Numbered from the stretch's first letter, positions 34,466 to 44,680 are shown. The stretch is 64,000 bases of DNA from Bacteroidota bacterium (GCA_021825585.1 JAKAGT010000019.1:1-64000); one strand, 5' to 3'. Program-made: numbers and translations. The notes: generated by a model from the letters alone, not told the origin.

Positions 34466-36919
34466 TTACCTGTAATTTCCGGCCTCTGAGTTCCGGATCC
34501 TGACTTCTTGGTTATCATTTCCAACTTCTTCTTTCCCGCTTTTATCATTCCGCTCACCCGGCTTTCTCAGCCTTTGTAGGGCTACAAACATCTGTCCCAA
34601 CGAGATTCCTCCATCATTCGTCGGCACTCGCTGGTGCCAATAAGCCCTGAACCCATTTCTACCCAGCTCTTTTACGACACGTTCGGTCAGGTATTTGTTC
34701 TGGAAACATCCGCCGCTGAGCACAACTCTGTCTATGCCTGCATGTTTTGCAACGTCAACCGCAATTTCGCACAGCGTGTTGTGAAACCTGGCGGAAATCA
34801 CTCCAGAGGACACATGCGCCGAAAGGTCCGCAAGAATCGCAATGAACGCCGGTTCCCAATTCACGATATGGGCAGGTTCAAAATATCTCCTGTCTCCTGA
34901 CTCCGGCCTGGTTTCTCCAACTATCTCAAATTCATACGACTCGCCGGTATCCACCCCTTTGAGCTCAAACTCGAGCTCCATGGCCGCCTGTCCTTCAAAG
35001 TTGACGACCTGTCGGATTCCCACCAGGGATGCTACCGCATCGAAAAGCCGCCCGGCGCTTGATGTCAAAGGCGAATTCACCCCTCCGCCAAGCATCTTCC
35101 TCAGAACCAGAAGCGAGCGTGAATCAAAGGCAGCAACCGGTGCGATGCCTTTCATCTCAAAAACTGCGTCTCCAAGAATTTCGTAGAGCGCACCAAGCGC
35201 AGTCCGACGCGGCTCCTTTATCGAGGCATTTCCACCAGGCAGCCTGAATGTCCGGAACGCAGCTGCCCTGTCGTATGTTTTTCCATCTGTCACCAGAAAC
35301 TCACCGCCCCATATCGTGCCATCCTCACCGTAACCGGTTCCATCCCACGAAATGCCCAACACCTCGCCGTCGAGACCGTTCTCGGCCATGCACGATGCGA
35401 CATGAGCAAAATGATGCTGAACCCCAAAAGAAGACAATGAATCCCGTGAAGCTGACAGTCTATGCGCAAACCGGGAAGACAGATAATCAGGATGCAAATC
35501 ATGAACAATCAGAGAGGGAGACGCTTCGTACAATTTTTGAAAATCCTTCGTCGTTTTCTCAAACGCCTGAAATGCTTCATGAGTCGATAAGTCGCCGATG
35601 TGCTGGCTTACGACAATATTCCTCCCTGAATTCATCGCAATCGAGTTCTTCAAATGCCCTCCCGTAGTGAGGACAATTTGGGATTCAAGGTCGCTGGTGG
35701 CTGAACTTAGTTCGATGGGAAATGGAGCAAATCCGCGGGCGCGACGGATAATTTGGGGCCTGCCAGCCATCACCCGGATCACGGAATCATCGACCTGCCG
35801 CTCGATCGGTCTGTCGTGCACGAGCAAGAAATCTGCGATCCCTCCTAATTTCTTCAACGCATCATGTTCGTCGATGCAGATCGGCTCGTCAGTAATATTC
35901 CCGCTTGTCGCGACGATTGGGAAATTCAGTTCGTGCATCAGGATATGATGGAGCGGCGAATATGGAAGCATCACACCGAAATACGGATTGCGGGGAGCTA
36001 CAGACTCATAGTTTGCGGGGCTTTCACTCCTTCGCAAGATCAGGACGATCGGTGACTCAGGAGACAGAAGCAGCCGTCCCTCAGGCTCCGATATTTCGCA
36101 ATCTCGTTCGACTTGTTCAAGCGATGGGTACATCAGGGCGAACGGTTTCTCTTCGCGATGCTTGCGAGCACGGAGACGCTTCACTGCATCTTCATTCCGT
36201 GCGTCGACGAGGAGCTGAAATCCTCCGATCCCTTTCATCGCCACGATCTTCCCGGCACGGATGGCCTCCGCCGCCTTCGTTATCGCCGCATCCCGCATCT
36301 CCAAGACTTCTCCGGAACTCTCCCACAATTCGAGATGCGGACCGCAAGAGGGACACGCATTCGGCTGCGCATGGAACCTGCGATTTGAGGGATCTATGTA
36401 CTCTGCCCTGCACTCATCGCACATCTCGAATGCCGACATGGTCGTGTTCGGCCTGTCATAAGGCAATCCTCTCATTATGCTGAAACGCGGACCGCAATTT
36501 GTACAGTTGGTGAACGGGTAAAGATATCTTCTGTCGGACGGATCGAATATCTCGGCAGTGCATACGGGGCAGGTGGCAATATCAGGCAGCACGATCGCGC
36601 TTTTTTCGCCGCCGGAATCACTCTCTTTTATTTCAAACCGAGTGTATCCGACCGGATCAAGAACCGAGCTCTCGAATCCCTGGATGTAAGCGCGTGCCGG
36701 TTTCTCCCTTTGGAGACGAGATACGAACATATCAAGTGCCGGAGGTTCGCCTTCCACTTCGACGAATACGCCTTGTGATGAATTAAGGACCCACCCGTTA
36801 AGTCCCATTTCTCCAGCGAGCCTGTAAACAAACGGCCTGAATCCCACTCCCTGCACGGCCCCATGGATGGAAATGCGAAGCCGGGCAACCGGAGTTCTTA
36901 TGTCCTGGCGAACAGCCAA
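34466..36919 (-). CDS. hypF: Carbamoyltransferase HypF
   Basis: An 817-residue protein that converts carbamoyl phosphate to the CN precursor on HypE. In order: acylphosphatase domain (RISIHGAVQGVGFRPFVYRL), two zinc-finger pairs (CPVCTAEIF with NCTNCGP; CDECRAEYI with ACPSCGP), a YrdC-like domain, and the Kae1-like domain with QHHFAHVASCMAE and SWDGTGYGEDGTIWGG. A TTG at 36919 with AGGAG 8 nt upstream is the best start, overlapping hypB by 22 bp. The frame itself opens at 36955. The last ~30 residues are a polar low-complexity tail not seen in typical HypF. Confidence 0.95.
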   Translation of the reverse strand: MAVRQDIRTPVARLRISIHGAVQGVGFRPFVYRLAGEMGLNGWVLNSSQGVFVEVEGEPPALDMFVSRLQREKPARAYIQGFESSVLDPVGYTRFEIKESDSGGEKSAIVLPDIATCPVCTAEIFDPSDRRYLYPFTNCTNCGPRFSIMRGLPYDRPNTTMSAFEMCDECRAEYIDPSNRRFHAQPNACPSCGPHLELWESSGEVLEMRDAAITKAAEAIRAGKIVAMKGIGGFQLLVDARNEDAVKRLRARKHREEKPFALMYPSLEQVERDCEISEPEGRLLLSPESPIVLILRRSESPANYESVAPRNPYFGVMLPYSPLHHILMHELNFPIVATSGNITDEPICIDEHDALKKLGGIADFLLVHDRPIERQVDDSVIRVMAGRPQIIRRARGFAPFPIELSSATSDLESQIVLTTGGHLKNSIAMNSGRNIVVSQHIGDLSTHEAFQAFEKTTKDFQKLYEASPSLIVHDLHPDYLSSRFAHRLSASRDSLSSFGVQHHFAHVASCMAENGLDGEVLGISWDGTGYGEDGTIWGGEFLVTDGKTYDRAAAFRTFRLPGGNASIKEPRRTALGALYEILGDAVFEMKGIAPVAAFDSRSLLVLRKMLGGGVNSPLTSSAGRLFDAVASLVGIRQVVNFEGQAAMELEFELKGVDTGESYEFEIVGETRPESGDRRYFEPAHIVNWEPAFIAILADLSAHVSSGVISARFHNTLCEIAVDVAKHAGIDRVVLSGGCFQNKYLTERVVKELGRNGFRAYWHQRVPTNDGGISLGQMFVALQRLRKPGERNDKSGKEEVGNDNQEVRIRNSEAGNYR

Positions 36920-37542
36920 TCCGACCACTCCTTTATTCCGGAACCTGTCGTACATGATACTTCGAAGACTGCCAGATTCGGATTAATCTGGAGAGCGTTC
37001 TTTTTCAATTCTGCGAGATTGCAGTTAAGGTAAGGAAGGAGGTCGATCTTGTTTATGATCAAGACCGACGCATTGCGGAACATCGCCGGGTATTTCAGCG
37101 GCTTGTCGTCTCCCTCAGTTGTGCTGGCAACGACGACCTTCATCGCCTCACCGAGATCATAACCCGCGGGACAGACTAGGTTACCTACGTTCTCGATCAC
37201 AAGTAGATTCACTCCGTCGAGTTCAAGCCTGGAGACTGCGTCCTGGACGAGCTTCGCATCGAGATGACAACCACCATTGGTCACTAGCTGAACGACGGGG
37301 ACATCAAACTTTGCAACCCGCTGCGCGTCGAGGTCTGTTTGCACGTCGCCTTCAATCACTGCGATCTTTATCTTCCCTTTCAGACTCTCGATCGTTTTTT
37401 CAAGAAGGCTCGTCTTTCCGGAGCCCGGTGAGCTGACAAGATTGATTACAAAAGTAGCGCTCTTCCTGAACAGTTCCCTGTTCTGCTCCGCAAGCTCGTC
37501 GTTTTTCTCCAGGACTTTTCGTTCGATGGTTACAATGGCCAT
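36898..37542 (-). CDS. hypB: Hydrogenase nickel-insertion GTPase HypB
   Basis: A 214-residue G3E-family GTPase that with HypA inserts nickel. Walker A is SSPGSGKTSLLE, GDVQTDLDAQRV follows, and the metal-binding GGCHLDAKLVQ and NKIDLLPYL are present. It lacks the His-rich N-terminal nickel store found in some HypB. GGAG lies upstream of ATG 37542. It lies about 95 bp after hypA. Confidence 0.96.
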   Translation of the reverse strand: MAIVTIERKVLEKNDELAEQNRELFRKSATFVINLVSSPGSGKTSLLEKTIESLKGKIKIAVIEGDVQTDLDAQRVAKFDVPVVQLVTNGGCHLDAKLVQDAVSRLELDGVNLLVIENVGNLVCPAGYDLGEAMKVVVASTTEGDDKPLKYPAMFRNASVLIINKIDLLPYLNCNLAELKKNALQINPNLAVFEVSCTTGSGIKEWSDWLFART

Positions 37543-37636
37543 ACTTCTCCTTTCACTTATTACCGGCTCCCTTCAATAAGAGACAAGCCACGATCGTTCC
37601 GATTTGCGACTCCGCCACTTCGCTCCCTCTCTCTTT

Positions 37637-37981
37637 CTAGACATCAATTTCAATTTCTACAACCTGAAGTTCGTTTCCTGAGATTACCTCAACGTTTGGG
37701 TTTTCACAGCCCGGACATTGGAATATGAAGTTTCCGACGGTGGAGTCTTTGCCGCAGTCGAAGCAGTGAACGATGATTGGCATCTTCTCAATCTTTAGTT
37801 TTGCGTCTTCCATCGCCGTCCCCTTTGCTATCGCTGTAAAACAGAATTGGAGAGATTCCGGGACGACGCCGGCGAGTTCGCCCACTTTGATCTTCACGCT
37901 TCTGAGCTTCTTCCCTCTATTTATGATAAGAGATTCCCCGGCAATTTCAAATACATTCTCGGCGATGGATAGCTCATGCAT
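37637..37981 (-). CDS. hypA: Hydrogenase nickel-incorporation protein HypA
   Basis: A 114-residue nickel metallochaperone. It must start at MHELSIAENVFE because His2 is the nickel ligand; the open frame extends further upstream only as overlap with hypC. The zinc site is formed by CFDCG and CPGCEN. Its start overlaps the hypC stop by 8 bp. Confidence 0.95.
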   Translation of the reverse strand: MHELSIAENVFEIAGESLIINRGKKLRSVKIKVGELAGVVPESLQFCFTAIAKGTAMEDAKLKIEKMPIIVHCFDCGKDSTVGNFIFQCPGCENPNVEVISGNELQVVEIEIDV

Positions 37982-38255
37982 CTTCCATTCCCGCTTCTGC
38001 AGTTCCCGGGCCTGCTGTCGATTCCCGCGGAGACCCTCCTTGCTCAAAACATTTAAGAACCTCCCCGGCTTCTTCCTCATTCAGAATGCTGATAGCAAAA
38101 CCGACGTGGACGATGACATAGTCTCCGACTTTCACCTCCGGGACATAAGCAAGACAGACCTCCTTTGATATGCCTCCAAAGTCGACCTTACCCATGGTCA
38201 GGCTTCTCGGTTCCTCATCTATCCTTGTAACTCTGCCGGGAATTCCAAGACACAT
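37974..38255 (-). CDS. hypC: Hydrogenase assembly chaperone HypC
   Basis: A 93-residue OB-fold chaperone. MCLGIPGRVTRID carries the essential Cys2, and VKVGDYVIVHVGFAISILNE is the family core. It is the first gene of the operon hypC-A-B-F-D-E and has an Ala/Gly-rich C-terminal tail. Confidence 0.95.
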   Translation of the reverse strand: MCLGIPGRVTRIDEEPRSLTMGKVDFGGISKEVCLAYVPEVKVGDYVIVHVGFAISILNEEEAGEVLKCFEQGGSPRESTAGPGTAEAGMEDA

Positions 38256-38500
38256 CGCTTCCTCCTCACCAACATTTTCTAAACTTTCAGTGGGCGTTCC
38301 GAATCATTGCTTGAGTTCAGGTATGACGCCATCCATCATATGGCAATGACTATGCCGGGAGAATTCGCTCAAAACATCAAAAATTCCGGCAATCGCCGAT
38401 GAAACGGAGGCAGAGCGCCTCACGCTGACTATCCGAACCGCAGGGATAGCCGTCAATTGGAATGAGAGTCACGAATTATTCCTCCATCTGAAGACATGAA

Positions 38501-39313
38501 TCACACGTTTCTTTGTCTCGCCGCCTCATACAATACTACCCCCACGGAACTGGCGACATTTATCGAGTCGACATCGTTTTTCATCGGTATCTTGATGCGG
38601 TCATCGCAAGCTGCAAGCACGCGCGGCGAAATCCCATCACCTTCACTCCCGAATACGAAGCAGGCATTGCCGGTCAGGTCTGATTCTGTAACGCCAAGGG
38701 ATCCCGACTGAGGATGAGCTGCAAATACCCTGAAGCCGAGCTCGCTCCGCAACCTCTGCAATGTCTCGACAAGAACATCACTCCTGGCAACAGGCAGTTG
38801 GAAAATGGTGCCCATCGAGTTCCGGACAGACCTTCTGAGATAAGGATCGCACGATGTCTCCCCGACAATCACTGAGTCGACACCAAACGCCGCGCAGTTC
38901 CGGATGATTACCCCCATGTTCTCCGAATTTGCTATACCATCTAATGCTACCAACAGGCGAGATTCTCCGGGCGCATTATAAGTGTTGAATATGTCGGCCG
39001 GGAGCGGCACCCTGCCGATTGCCATAATCCCCTGATGAAGTCCGTAGCCGACTATCTCTTCGAGCAGGCTTCTGTCGGCAACGATCACGCCCTCTTCAAT
39101 CTCCCTGTCTTCCAGAAACCGGGAATATTCATCCAGCCACTCTCCGGTCATCAGTATCGACACGACATTCAGTTTGCTCTGTATAAGCCGCTTCACGACC
39201 TTATCTCCCTCTGCCACAAAGATGCCCTTCTCGCGATGCTCGACAGGACGCCGCATTGTGCGATATGGCTCTAATCCCGGCAAAGAGAGAGAATCAATCC
39301 GCCTGACGTTCAA
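38501..39313 (-). CDS. SpoU/TrmH-family RNA 2'-O-methyltransferase
   Basis: A 270-residue SPOUT methyltransferase. An N-terminal substrate-binding domain (FVAEGDKVVKRLIQSKLNVV) is followed by the knotted SAM domain with ALDGIANSENMGVIIRNCAA (motif 1), CFVFGSEGDGIS (motif 2) and IPMKNDVDSINVASSVGVVL (motif 3). It methylates a ribose in rRNA or tRNA; the site cannot be named. It appears to start at a TTG at 39313. Confidence 0.92.
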   Translation of the reverse strand: MNVRRIDSLSLPGLEPYRTMRRPVEHREKGIFVAEGDKVVKRLIQSKLNVVSILMTGEWLDEYSRFLEDREIEEGVIVADRSLLEEIVGYGLHQGIMAIGRVPLPADIFNTYNAPGESRLLVALDGIANSENMGVIIRNCAAFGVDSVIVGETSCDPYLRRSVRNSMGTIFQLPVARSDVLVETLQRLRSELGFRVFAAHPQSGSLGVTESDLTGNACFVFGSEGDGISPRVLAACDDRIKIPMKNDVDSINVASSVGVVLYEAARQRNV

Positions 39314-39368
39314 TTGAACCGCCTGTTTTCGAAAAGAAAATAAAAGGCAGACTGGGTTCGGATCGACA

Positions 39369-39868
39369 CTACTTTAACGCTCCCTCTTCTGCTGCTAATT
39401 TCGAGATACTCACTATTGTCAGGACTGATTTCACCATAGACCCGGCCGGGATCCACTCCAGCTTGCTGTGCGCATTTTCCTCACCGGCAAAAATGTTCGG
39501 AGTCGGCAGGCCCATGAAGGTCAGCTGGGAGCCGTCGGTGCCACCGCGGACAGGCTGCTTCACCGGCGTTATCCCCGCCTCCTTCATTGCCTCTTCTGCC
39601 AGCCGGACTATTTCAGGATGCTTGTTTAGTAAGGACGGGCGTCCTGCAGCCCAAGGACCTGCAGTTCGTCGAACAATATTCCTGCAAGATCGAATTGCTT
39701 GCGCGTGCTCGGCACATGGTCGACATCCTCTTCCGACTGAGTATCTATCTTCACGTACTTCACCAACCGATCAACTGCAGCTTTCTTGATCCAATTTTCA
39801 TCGACCTGCCCGAAAGACAAATCTGCCGCAAGCAATATCGATAGGCAAAGTAAGATGCCCTTCTTCAT
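39369..39868 (-). pseudogene. pepT: Peptidase T pseudogene with internal deletion
   Basis: The 5' part encodes a signal peptide (MKKGILLCLSILLAADLSFG) and the peptidase T N-terminus (AAVDRLVKYVKIDTQSEEDV) up to LGLQDARPY and a stop. The 3' part, in another frame, encodes KHPEIVRLAEEAMKEAG and RGGTDGSQLTFMGLPTPNIF, the family C-terminus. About 250 residues with the metal-binding His/Asp are missing between them, and the junction is near 39622-39640. The gene cannot make an active tripeptidase. Confidence 0.85.
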
Positions 39869-39943
39869 GAATCGCCTCCCGACGTTTTGATTAACCTGTT
39901 AATGATCTTGACCCGTTGCCAATGTGGCCGCACAAAAAGACAA

Positions 39944-39972
39944 AAGGCTGTCCCACATACAGGGACAGCCTT
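39944..39972 (-). terminator. Intrinsic terminator of the metK-ahcY operon
   Basis: AAGGCTGTCCC and GGGACAGCCTT form an 11-bp stem with a 7-nt loop. On the minus strand it is followed by TTTTGTCTTTTTG. It lies 28 bp after the ahcY stop codon. Confidence 0.9.
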
Positions 39973-39999
39973 GAAGGTCAGAAATTTAATCGCCTCAAA

Positions 40000-41280
40000 T
40001 TACGTCCCGGAGCTGTAATCGGTCTGGTATTTAACCTGTTCCGGAGTGAGCTTATCGATCTTGATGCCCATTGTCTTCAGTTTCACTATTGCGATCTCCT
40101 GGTCCTGTTCGGTCGGGATGTCGTGGACCTTGTTCTCGAGTTTCTTCCCCTTCTTGTGGAGTTCCACGATTCTCAACTGAGACATGAACTGGTTCGCAAA
40201 GGACATATCCATGACTTCAGACGGGTGTCCCTCAGCAGCGGCAAGGTTGACGAGCCTTCCCTGAGCCAGGACGTAAATACGTCTTTCGTCTTTAGTCGTG
40301 TGTTCTTCGTTATTATCCCGGATTTCACGTATTTTTTTCGTCGACTGCTTCAGATCGTTCAGATTGAGTTCGCAGTCGTAGTGACCCGTGTTACAGACGA
40401 TTGCGCCGTCTTTCATCTTGTCGAAATGTCTGCTTACGACAATATCCTTCACTCCGGTGGCTGTGATGAATATGTCGCCGATCTTCGCGGCCTCGTCCAT
40501 CGTCATTACTCTCATTCCTTCGAGAGTTGCCTTCAGCGCGGCGGTCGGCTTCACCTCTGTGACGATCACGTTGGCACCCATGCCCTTTGCGCGCATCGCC
40601 ACGCCTTTTCCGCAATGGCCGTAGCCCGCAACGACGACATTCTTGCCGGCAAGCAGAACGCTAGTCGCCCTGATTATGCCGTCAAGGGTCGACTGGCCGG
40701 TTCCGTAAACGTTATCAAAGTCCCACTTGGTCTCGGCATCGTTCACTGCAATTACAGGGTACCTTAACGCACCGTCATCCGCCATAGCCCGCAATCTGTG
40801 GACTCCGGTAGTCGTCTCCTCCGTCCCGCCGAGTATGGTCCCCTCCGCAAGCTCGGGATACTTGTTGTGTACGGTGAAAATCAAATCCGCACCGTCGTCC
40901 AGCGTAAGGTTGGGCTTCATCTTAATGGTTTCATCGATTGCCCAGTAAAAATCTTTCACTGACATTCCGTGCCATGCAAAGATCGAAATATCCTCGGAAG
41001 CGAGCGCGGCAGCGACGGAATCGTTTGTGGACAACGGGTTGCAGCCGCTCCAACTGACTTCCGCTCCGCATGCGGCGAAAGTCTTGACGAGTACCGCAGT
41101 CTCCTTCGTCACGTGAAGGCAACCTGCTATCTTATAGCCCTTGAATGGCTTTGTCGTCCTGTACTTCTCTTTCAGTGCCATTAATACAGGCATTCTCGAT
41201 TCGGCCCACGCGATTCGCTTCTTTCCCTCTTCGGCGAGAGAGATGTCGCGGACTTTGTAAACTCCTTTTACTTCATTCAT
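40000..41280 (-). CDS. ahcY: Adenosylhomocysteinase
   Basis: A 426-residue NAD-dependent enzyme that splits S-adenosylhomocysteine. SWSGCNPLSTNDSVAAALA and the NAD-binding GYGHCGKGVAMRAKGMGANV are present, with KPFKGYKIAGCLHVTKETAV at the N-terminus and the C-terminal KYQTDYSSGT. The usual GYG[WRD]CGKG has His here. With metK directly upstream it runs the methionine cycle. Confidence 0.96.
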   Translation of the reverse strand: MNEVKGVYKVRDISLAEEGKKRIAWAESRMPVLMALKEKYRTTKPFKGYKIAGCLHVTKETAVLVKTFAACGAEVSWSGCNPLSTNDSVAAALASEDISIFAWHGMSVKDFYWAIDETIKMKPNLTLDDGADLIFTVHNKYPELAEGTILGGTEETTTGVHRLRAMADDGALRYPVIAVNDAETKWDFDNVYGTGQSTLDGIIRATSVLLAGKNVVVAGYGHCGKGVAMRAKGMGANVIVTEVKPTAALKATLEGMRVMTMDEAAKIGDIFITATGVKDIVVSRHFDKMKDGAIVCNTGHYDCELNLNDLKQSTKKIREIRDNNEEHTTKDERRIYVLAQGRLVNLAAAEGHPSEVMDMSFANQFMSQLRIVELHKKGKKLENKVHDIPTEQDQEIAIVKLKTMGIKIDKLTPEQVKYQTDYSSGT

Positions 41281-41323
41281 AAGACGGAATTCTCCAGACT
41301 TTAATTTCTGATTTTAGTATTCG

Positions 41324-42505
41324 TTACCGGACCGCGGCCTGCAGGGCCCTTACGAGATCGAGTTTCTCCCATGTGAACTCTTTTTCTGCCCTGCCGAAAT
41401 GTCCGTATGCAGCCGTCTTCTCGAAAATCGGCCTGCGCAGGTTCAGATGCTTCGTGATCCCGCCCGGAGTCAGGTCCATTACCTCCGCTATTATCTTCCC
41501 GAGCCGGTCATCCGAGACGGCATAGGCCGTTCCTTTAGTGTCCACGAGGATGGAAACCGGTTCTGCAACCCCGATGGCGTAAGCGAGCTGGATCATGCAT
41601 TCCTTTGCCAGACCCGCCGCCACTATGTTCTTCGCCAGATATCGTGCCGCATATGCAGCGCTCCGGTCAACCTTCGACGGATCTTTACCGGAAAAAGCGC
41701 CGCCGCCGTGGGGTGCATATCCGCCGTAAGTGTCAACGATGATTTTCCTTCCGGTAAGGCCGGTGTCGCCGTGTGGCCCGCCTACTTCAAACCTGCCGGT
41801 TGGATTTATGTGATACTGTGTATTATTCGTCAGGAATCTTTCGGGTATGACTTTCCTGATCACATACTTCTTCACGTCGTCGGCGATCCTCTTCTGCCAC
41901 TTCGACTCGCTTACCCCTTTCGGCTCCGGGTCATGCTGGGTAGAAACGACTACGGTGTCGACAGTTATCCTGCCGCCTTCGTGGTACGAAACAGTGACCT
42001 GGCTTTTCCCGTCAGGGCGAAGATAGTGCATCGGGGATTTCTCCTTCATCTTCCTTACTTCCGCCAGCCTGCGTGTTATTCTATGAGCAAGCGCTATCGG
42101 AAGAGGCATGTACTCCTCGGTCTGGTCGCATGCGAATCCGAACATCATTCCCTGGTCGCCGGCTCCGCCAGTAACGACGCCGCGGCTGATATCTCCGGAT
42201 TGCGAATGCATCACGTTAATGATCCCGCATGATTCGGCATCGAACTTATAGCGAATGTCGTTGTAACCGATCTTGTTGATAACTCTGCGAGCTACTTCTG
42301 CTACGTCTATTTTAGCTTTTGCTTTTTCACTTGTAGTCACTTCGCCACCGATGACGACCAGCCCCGTAGTCGCGTAAGTCTCACAGGCAACTCTGGAATT
42401 CGGTTCTATTGCCAGATGCGCGTCGAGTACTGCATCGGAAATCTGATCGCAAACCTTGTCAGGATGTCCTTCTGTGACTGATTCCGACGTGAATATCTTG
42501 TACAT
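41324..42505 (-). CDS. metK: S-adenosylmethionine synthetase
   Basis: A 393-residue enzyme making SAM from Met and [39 protein letters not shown] and [19 protein letters not shown] are the family signatures. Length is normal. It lies 18 bp after the nucleotidyltransferase and 43 bp before ahcY, so no SAM riboswitch can lie in front of it. Confidence 0.97.
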   Translation of the reverse strand: MYKIFTSESVTEGHPDKVCDQISDAVLDAHLAIEPNSRVACETYATTGLVVIGGEVTTSEKAKAKIDVAEVARRVINKIGYNDIRYKFDAESCGIINVMHSQSGDISRGVVTGGAGDQGMMFGFACDQTEEYMPLPIALAHRITRRLAEVRKMKEKSPMHYLRPDGKSQVTVSYHEGGRITVDTVVVSTQHDPEPKGVSESKWQKRIADDVKKYVIRKVIPERFLTNNTQYHINPTGRFEVGGPHGDTGLTGRKIIVDTYGGYAPHGGGAFSGKDPSKVDRSAAYAARYLAKNIVAAGLAKECMIQLAYAIGVAEPVSILVDTKGTAYAVSDDRLGKIIAEVMDLTPGGITKHLNLRRPIFEKTAAYGHFGRAEKEFTWEKLDLVRALQAAVR

Positions 42506-42523
42506 TGTGTCTCCAGTAATTTG

Positions 42524-43501
42524 TTAAGAAAGGTCTATCTCGGTGGAATCACCGGCGTTTACGCGTTTGAAGCTTCCCTTCAGCTGCGCGTTCTGGCCCA
42601 CAATTGATCCTTCAAGCAGCGAATTCTGAATCGAGGCGCCTGAGCCTATTATCGAGTCCCTGATCAACGAATCTGTCACGGTCACAGCCGAGTCGATTGT
42701 CGCATTGGGCCCGATCACGGAATTCTTGATCACTGCCGAGTCCGCAATGAAAACCGGCGGTAGTATGACGACGTTGTCGCGCTGCTTGAAGCAGCTCGTC
42801 CTTTTGAGAAGATGCCTGTTCGTCTCAAGAAGCGTCTCCGGTTTTCCGCAATCGTACCATCCGTCTATCTCGAAGTACGTAATGACTTCACCGTGGTCGA
42901 GCATAAGCTGCAAGGCATCCGTCAGCTGGTACTCCCCCTTCGTTCGTATGTCCTTGTCGATTAGTTCCTGAAGTGCGGCAAAGAGGGCCTTGGGTGTTTT
43001 TATATAGTACAATCCGACGACTGCAAGATTAGAAGTGGGATTATCCGGTTTTTCGATTAATCTCTTCACCCTGTTGCCGGCTGTTTCCGCCACTCCGAAC
43101 CTTCTCGGATCCTCTACCCTTTTTACTCCTATGCTCGAATATTCGCTCTCAAGCAACGGAGACAGGTCAACATCGAAGACTGTATCTCCCAGGACAATCA
43201 GGAGCGGCTCGTCGCTGCCATCCCTGGACAGCGCTACGTGAGTCGCATGTCCTAGTCCGAGTCTCTCTTCCTGGTATACGAACTCAAAATCAGCCTGGTA
43301 GTTCGACCGGAGGTAGTCCTCCACCATGTCGCCCATGTATCCGACAACCACGGAGATGTTCTTTATGCCGACACTCAGCAGGTTCTCTACTATGTGACCC
43401 ACGATCGGCTTTCCGCCGACATTGAGAAGTACTTTCGGCAATGTGTACGTATGCGGACGCAGTCGTGTTCCCACCCCCGCTACGGGGATCAAAGCTCTCA
43501 T
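42524..43501 (-). CDS. Sugar-1-phosphate nucleotidyltransferase
   Basis: A 325-residue NDP-sugar pyrophosphorylase. IPVAGVGTRLRPHTYTLPKV is the nucleotide-binding N-terminus; LIVLGDTVFDVDLS carries the metal-binding Asp. After residue 240, hexapeptide repeats (VIKNSVIGPNATIDSAVTVT) form a left-handed beta helix. The family includes glucose-1-phosphate thymidylyl- and mannose-1-phosphate guanylyltransferases; the sugar is not decidable. It is the first gene of the metK-ahcY operon, divergent from mqnC. Confidence 0.9.
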   Translation of the reverse strand: MRALIPVAGVGTRLRPHTYTLPKVLLNVGGKPIVGHIVENLLSVGIKNISVVVGYMGDMVEDYLRSNYQADFEFVYQEERLGLGHATHVALSRDGSDEPLLIVLGDTVFDVDLSPLLESEYSSIGVKRVEDPRRFGVAETAGNRVKRLIEKPDNPTSNLAVVGLYYIKTPKALFAALQELIDKDIRTKGEYQLTDALQLMLDHGEVITYFEIDGWYDCGKPETLLETNRHLLKRTSCFKQRDNVVILPPVFIADSAVIKNSVIGPNATIDSAVTVTDSLIRDSIIGSGASIQNSLLEGSIVGQNAQLKGSFKRVNAGDSTEIDLS

Positions 43502-43615
43502 AATCTTAGATGCATTTTATTGAAAAATTTAACAATCCGAAACGGAACTTGCAAAACAGGCATCAGTTTTGTTTCTTAGCCCGATTTTTACGAATTTTGT
43601 TAAAAGGTCCGGAGA

Positions 43616-44680
43616 ATGCTAAAACAAATTTTCGATAAAATTCGGGATGGCGAGCGTCTCAGCCTTGCAGACGGGTTGGAGCTTTTCGAATCCAACGATT
43701 TGCTTGGAATCGGTATGATGGCTGATTACGCTCGGTGGAAAAAACACCCCAAACCGGTCGTCTCTTACATTATAGATAGAAACATAAACTATACCAACGT
43801 TTGCGTTACCGAGTGCACTTTCTGTGCGTTCTACGCGAAGGTTGGAGACGAAAAGAAGAGTTACACTCTCTCGTATGACGAGCTCGGCAGAAAGATACAG
43901 GAGACAATCGATCTCGGAGGATCTCGTATCCTTCTCCAGGGCGGATTGAATCCCGAACTCGGGATCGACTATTATGAGGACACCTTCAGGTTCATAAAAT
44001 CAAACTACAAGATTTGGCTCCACGCCCTCTCTCCTGAAGAAATTGTCTTCATTGCAGAGCAGAGCGGACTCAAAACCCGCAATGTCATCAAGCGGCTGAT
44101 CGACGCCGGACTCGACTCCATCCCGGGAGGCGGCGCCGAGATTCTCGTCGACTCGGTCCGTGACAGAATAGCGCCGAAGAAATGCACTTCCGACGAATGG
44201 CTCGGCGTAATGTACGAAGCCCACAAGCTTGGACTCAAGACGACGGCGACCATGATGTTCGGCCACGTTGAGGATTACCAGGACAGGTTGCAGCACATGA
44301 TCGTAGTGCGCGAGCTTCAGGATATCACCGGCGGCTTTACGGCTTTTATTCCCTGGACGTTCCAGCCGAGGAATACCGAGCTCGCGGAAAACCATGATAA
44401 TCTTCGGGAGAAGTCCTCGGCGTTCGATTACCTGAAGACTCTCGCCATATCGCGGTTAATGGTCGACAACGTGGATTCGATACAGGTGAGTTGGGTCACA
44501 CAGGGTCTGAAGATTTCACAGATAGGACTGCGATTCGGGGCCGACGATTTTGGAAGCCTGATGATAGAGGAGAACGTGGTAAGTGCTGCGGGCACAAAAC
44601 ACTTCTCCGGCTTCAGCCTGAGCCACATAACGCGCGCAATAAAGAGCGCGGGGTTCGAGCCTGTTCAAAGGTATATCTAG
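43616..44680 (+). CDS. mqnC: Cyclic dehypoxanthinyl futalosine synthase
   Basis: A 354-residue radical SAM enzyme of the futalosine route to menaquinone. The CxxxCxxC motif is in CVTECTFCAFYAK and the family segments QGGLNPELGIDYYEDTFRF and DSIPGGGAEILVDSVRDRIA are present. CCGGAG precedes the ATG. The presence of MqnC implies menaquinone made by the futalosine, not the Men, pathway. Other mqn genes are not in the window. Confidence 0.95.
   Translation: MLKQIFDKIRDGERLSLADGLELFESNDLLGIGMMADYARWKKHPKPVVSYIIDRNINYTNVCVTECTFCAFYAKVGDEKKSYTLSYDELGRKIQETIDLGGSRILLQGGLNPELGIDYYEDTFRFIKSNYKIWLHALSPEEIVFIAEQSGLKTRNVIKRLIDAGLDSIPGGGAEILVDSVRDRIAPKKCTSDEWLGVMYEAHKLGLKTTATMMFGHVEDYQDRLQHMIVVRELQDITGGFTAFIPWTFQPRNTELAENHDNLREKSSAFDYLKTLAISRLMVDNVDSIQVSWVTQGLKISQIGLRFGADDFGSLMIEENVVSAAGTKHFSGFSLSHITRAIKSAGFEPVQRYI

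Noticed and set aside
42500-42530. Possible SAM riboswitch before metK
   Set aside because: Only 18 bp separate metK from the preceding gene, too short for any known SAM aptamer.
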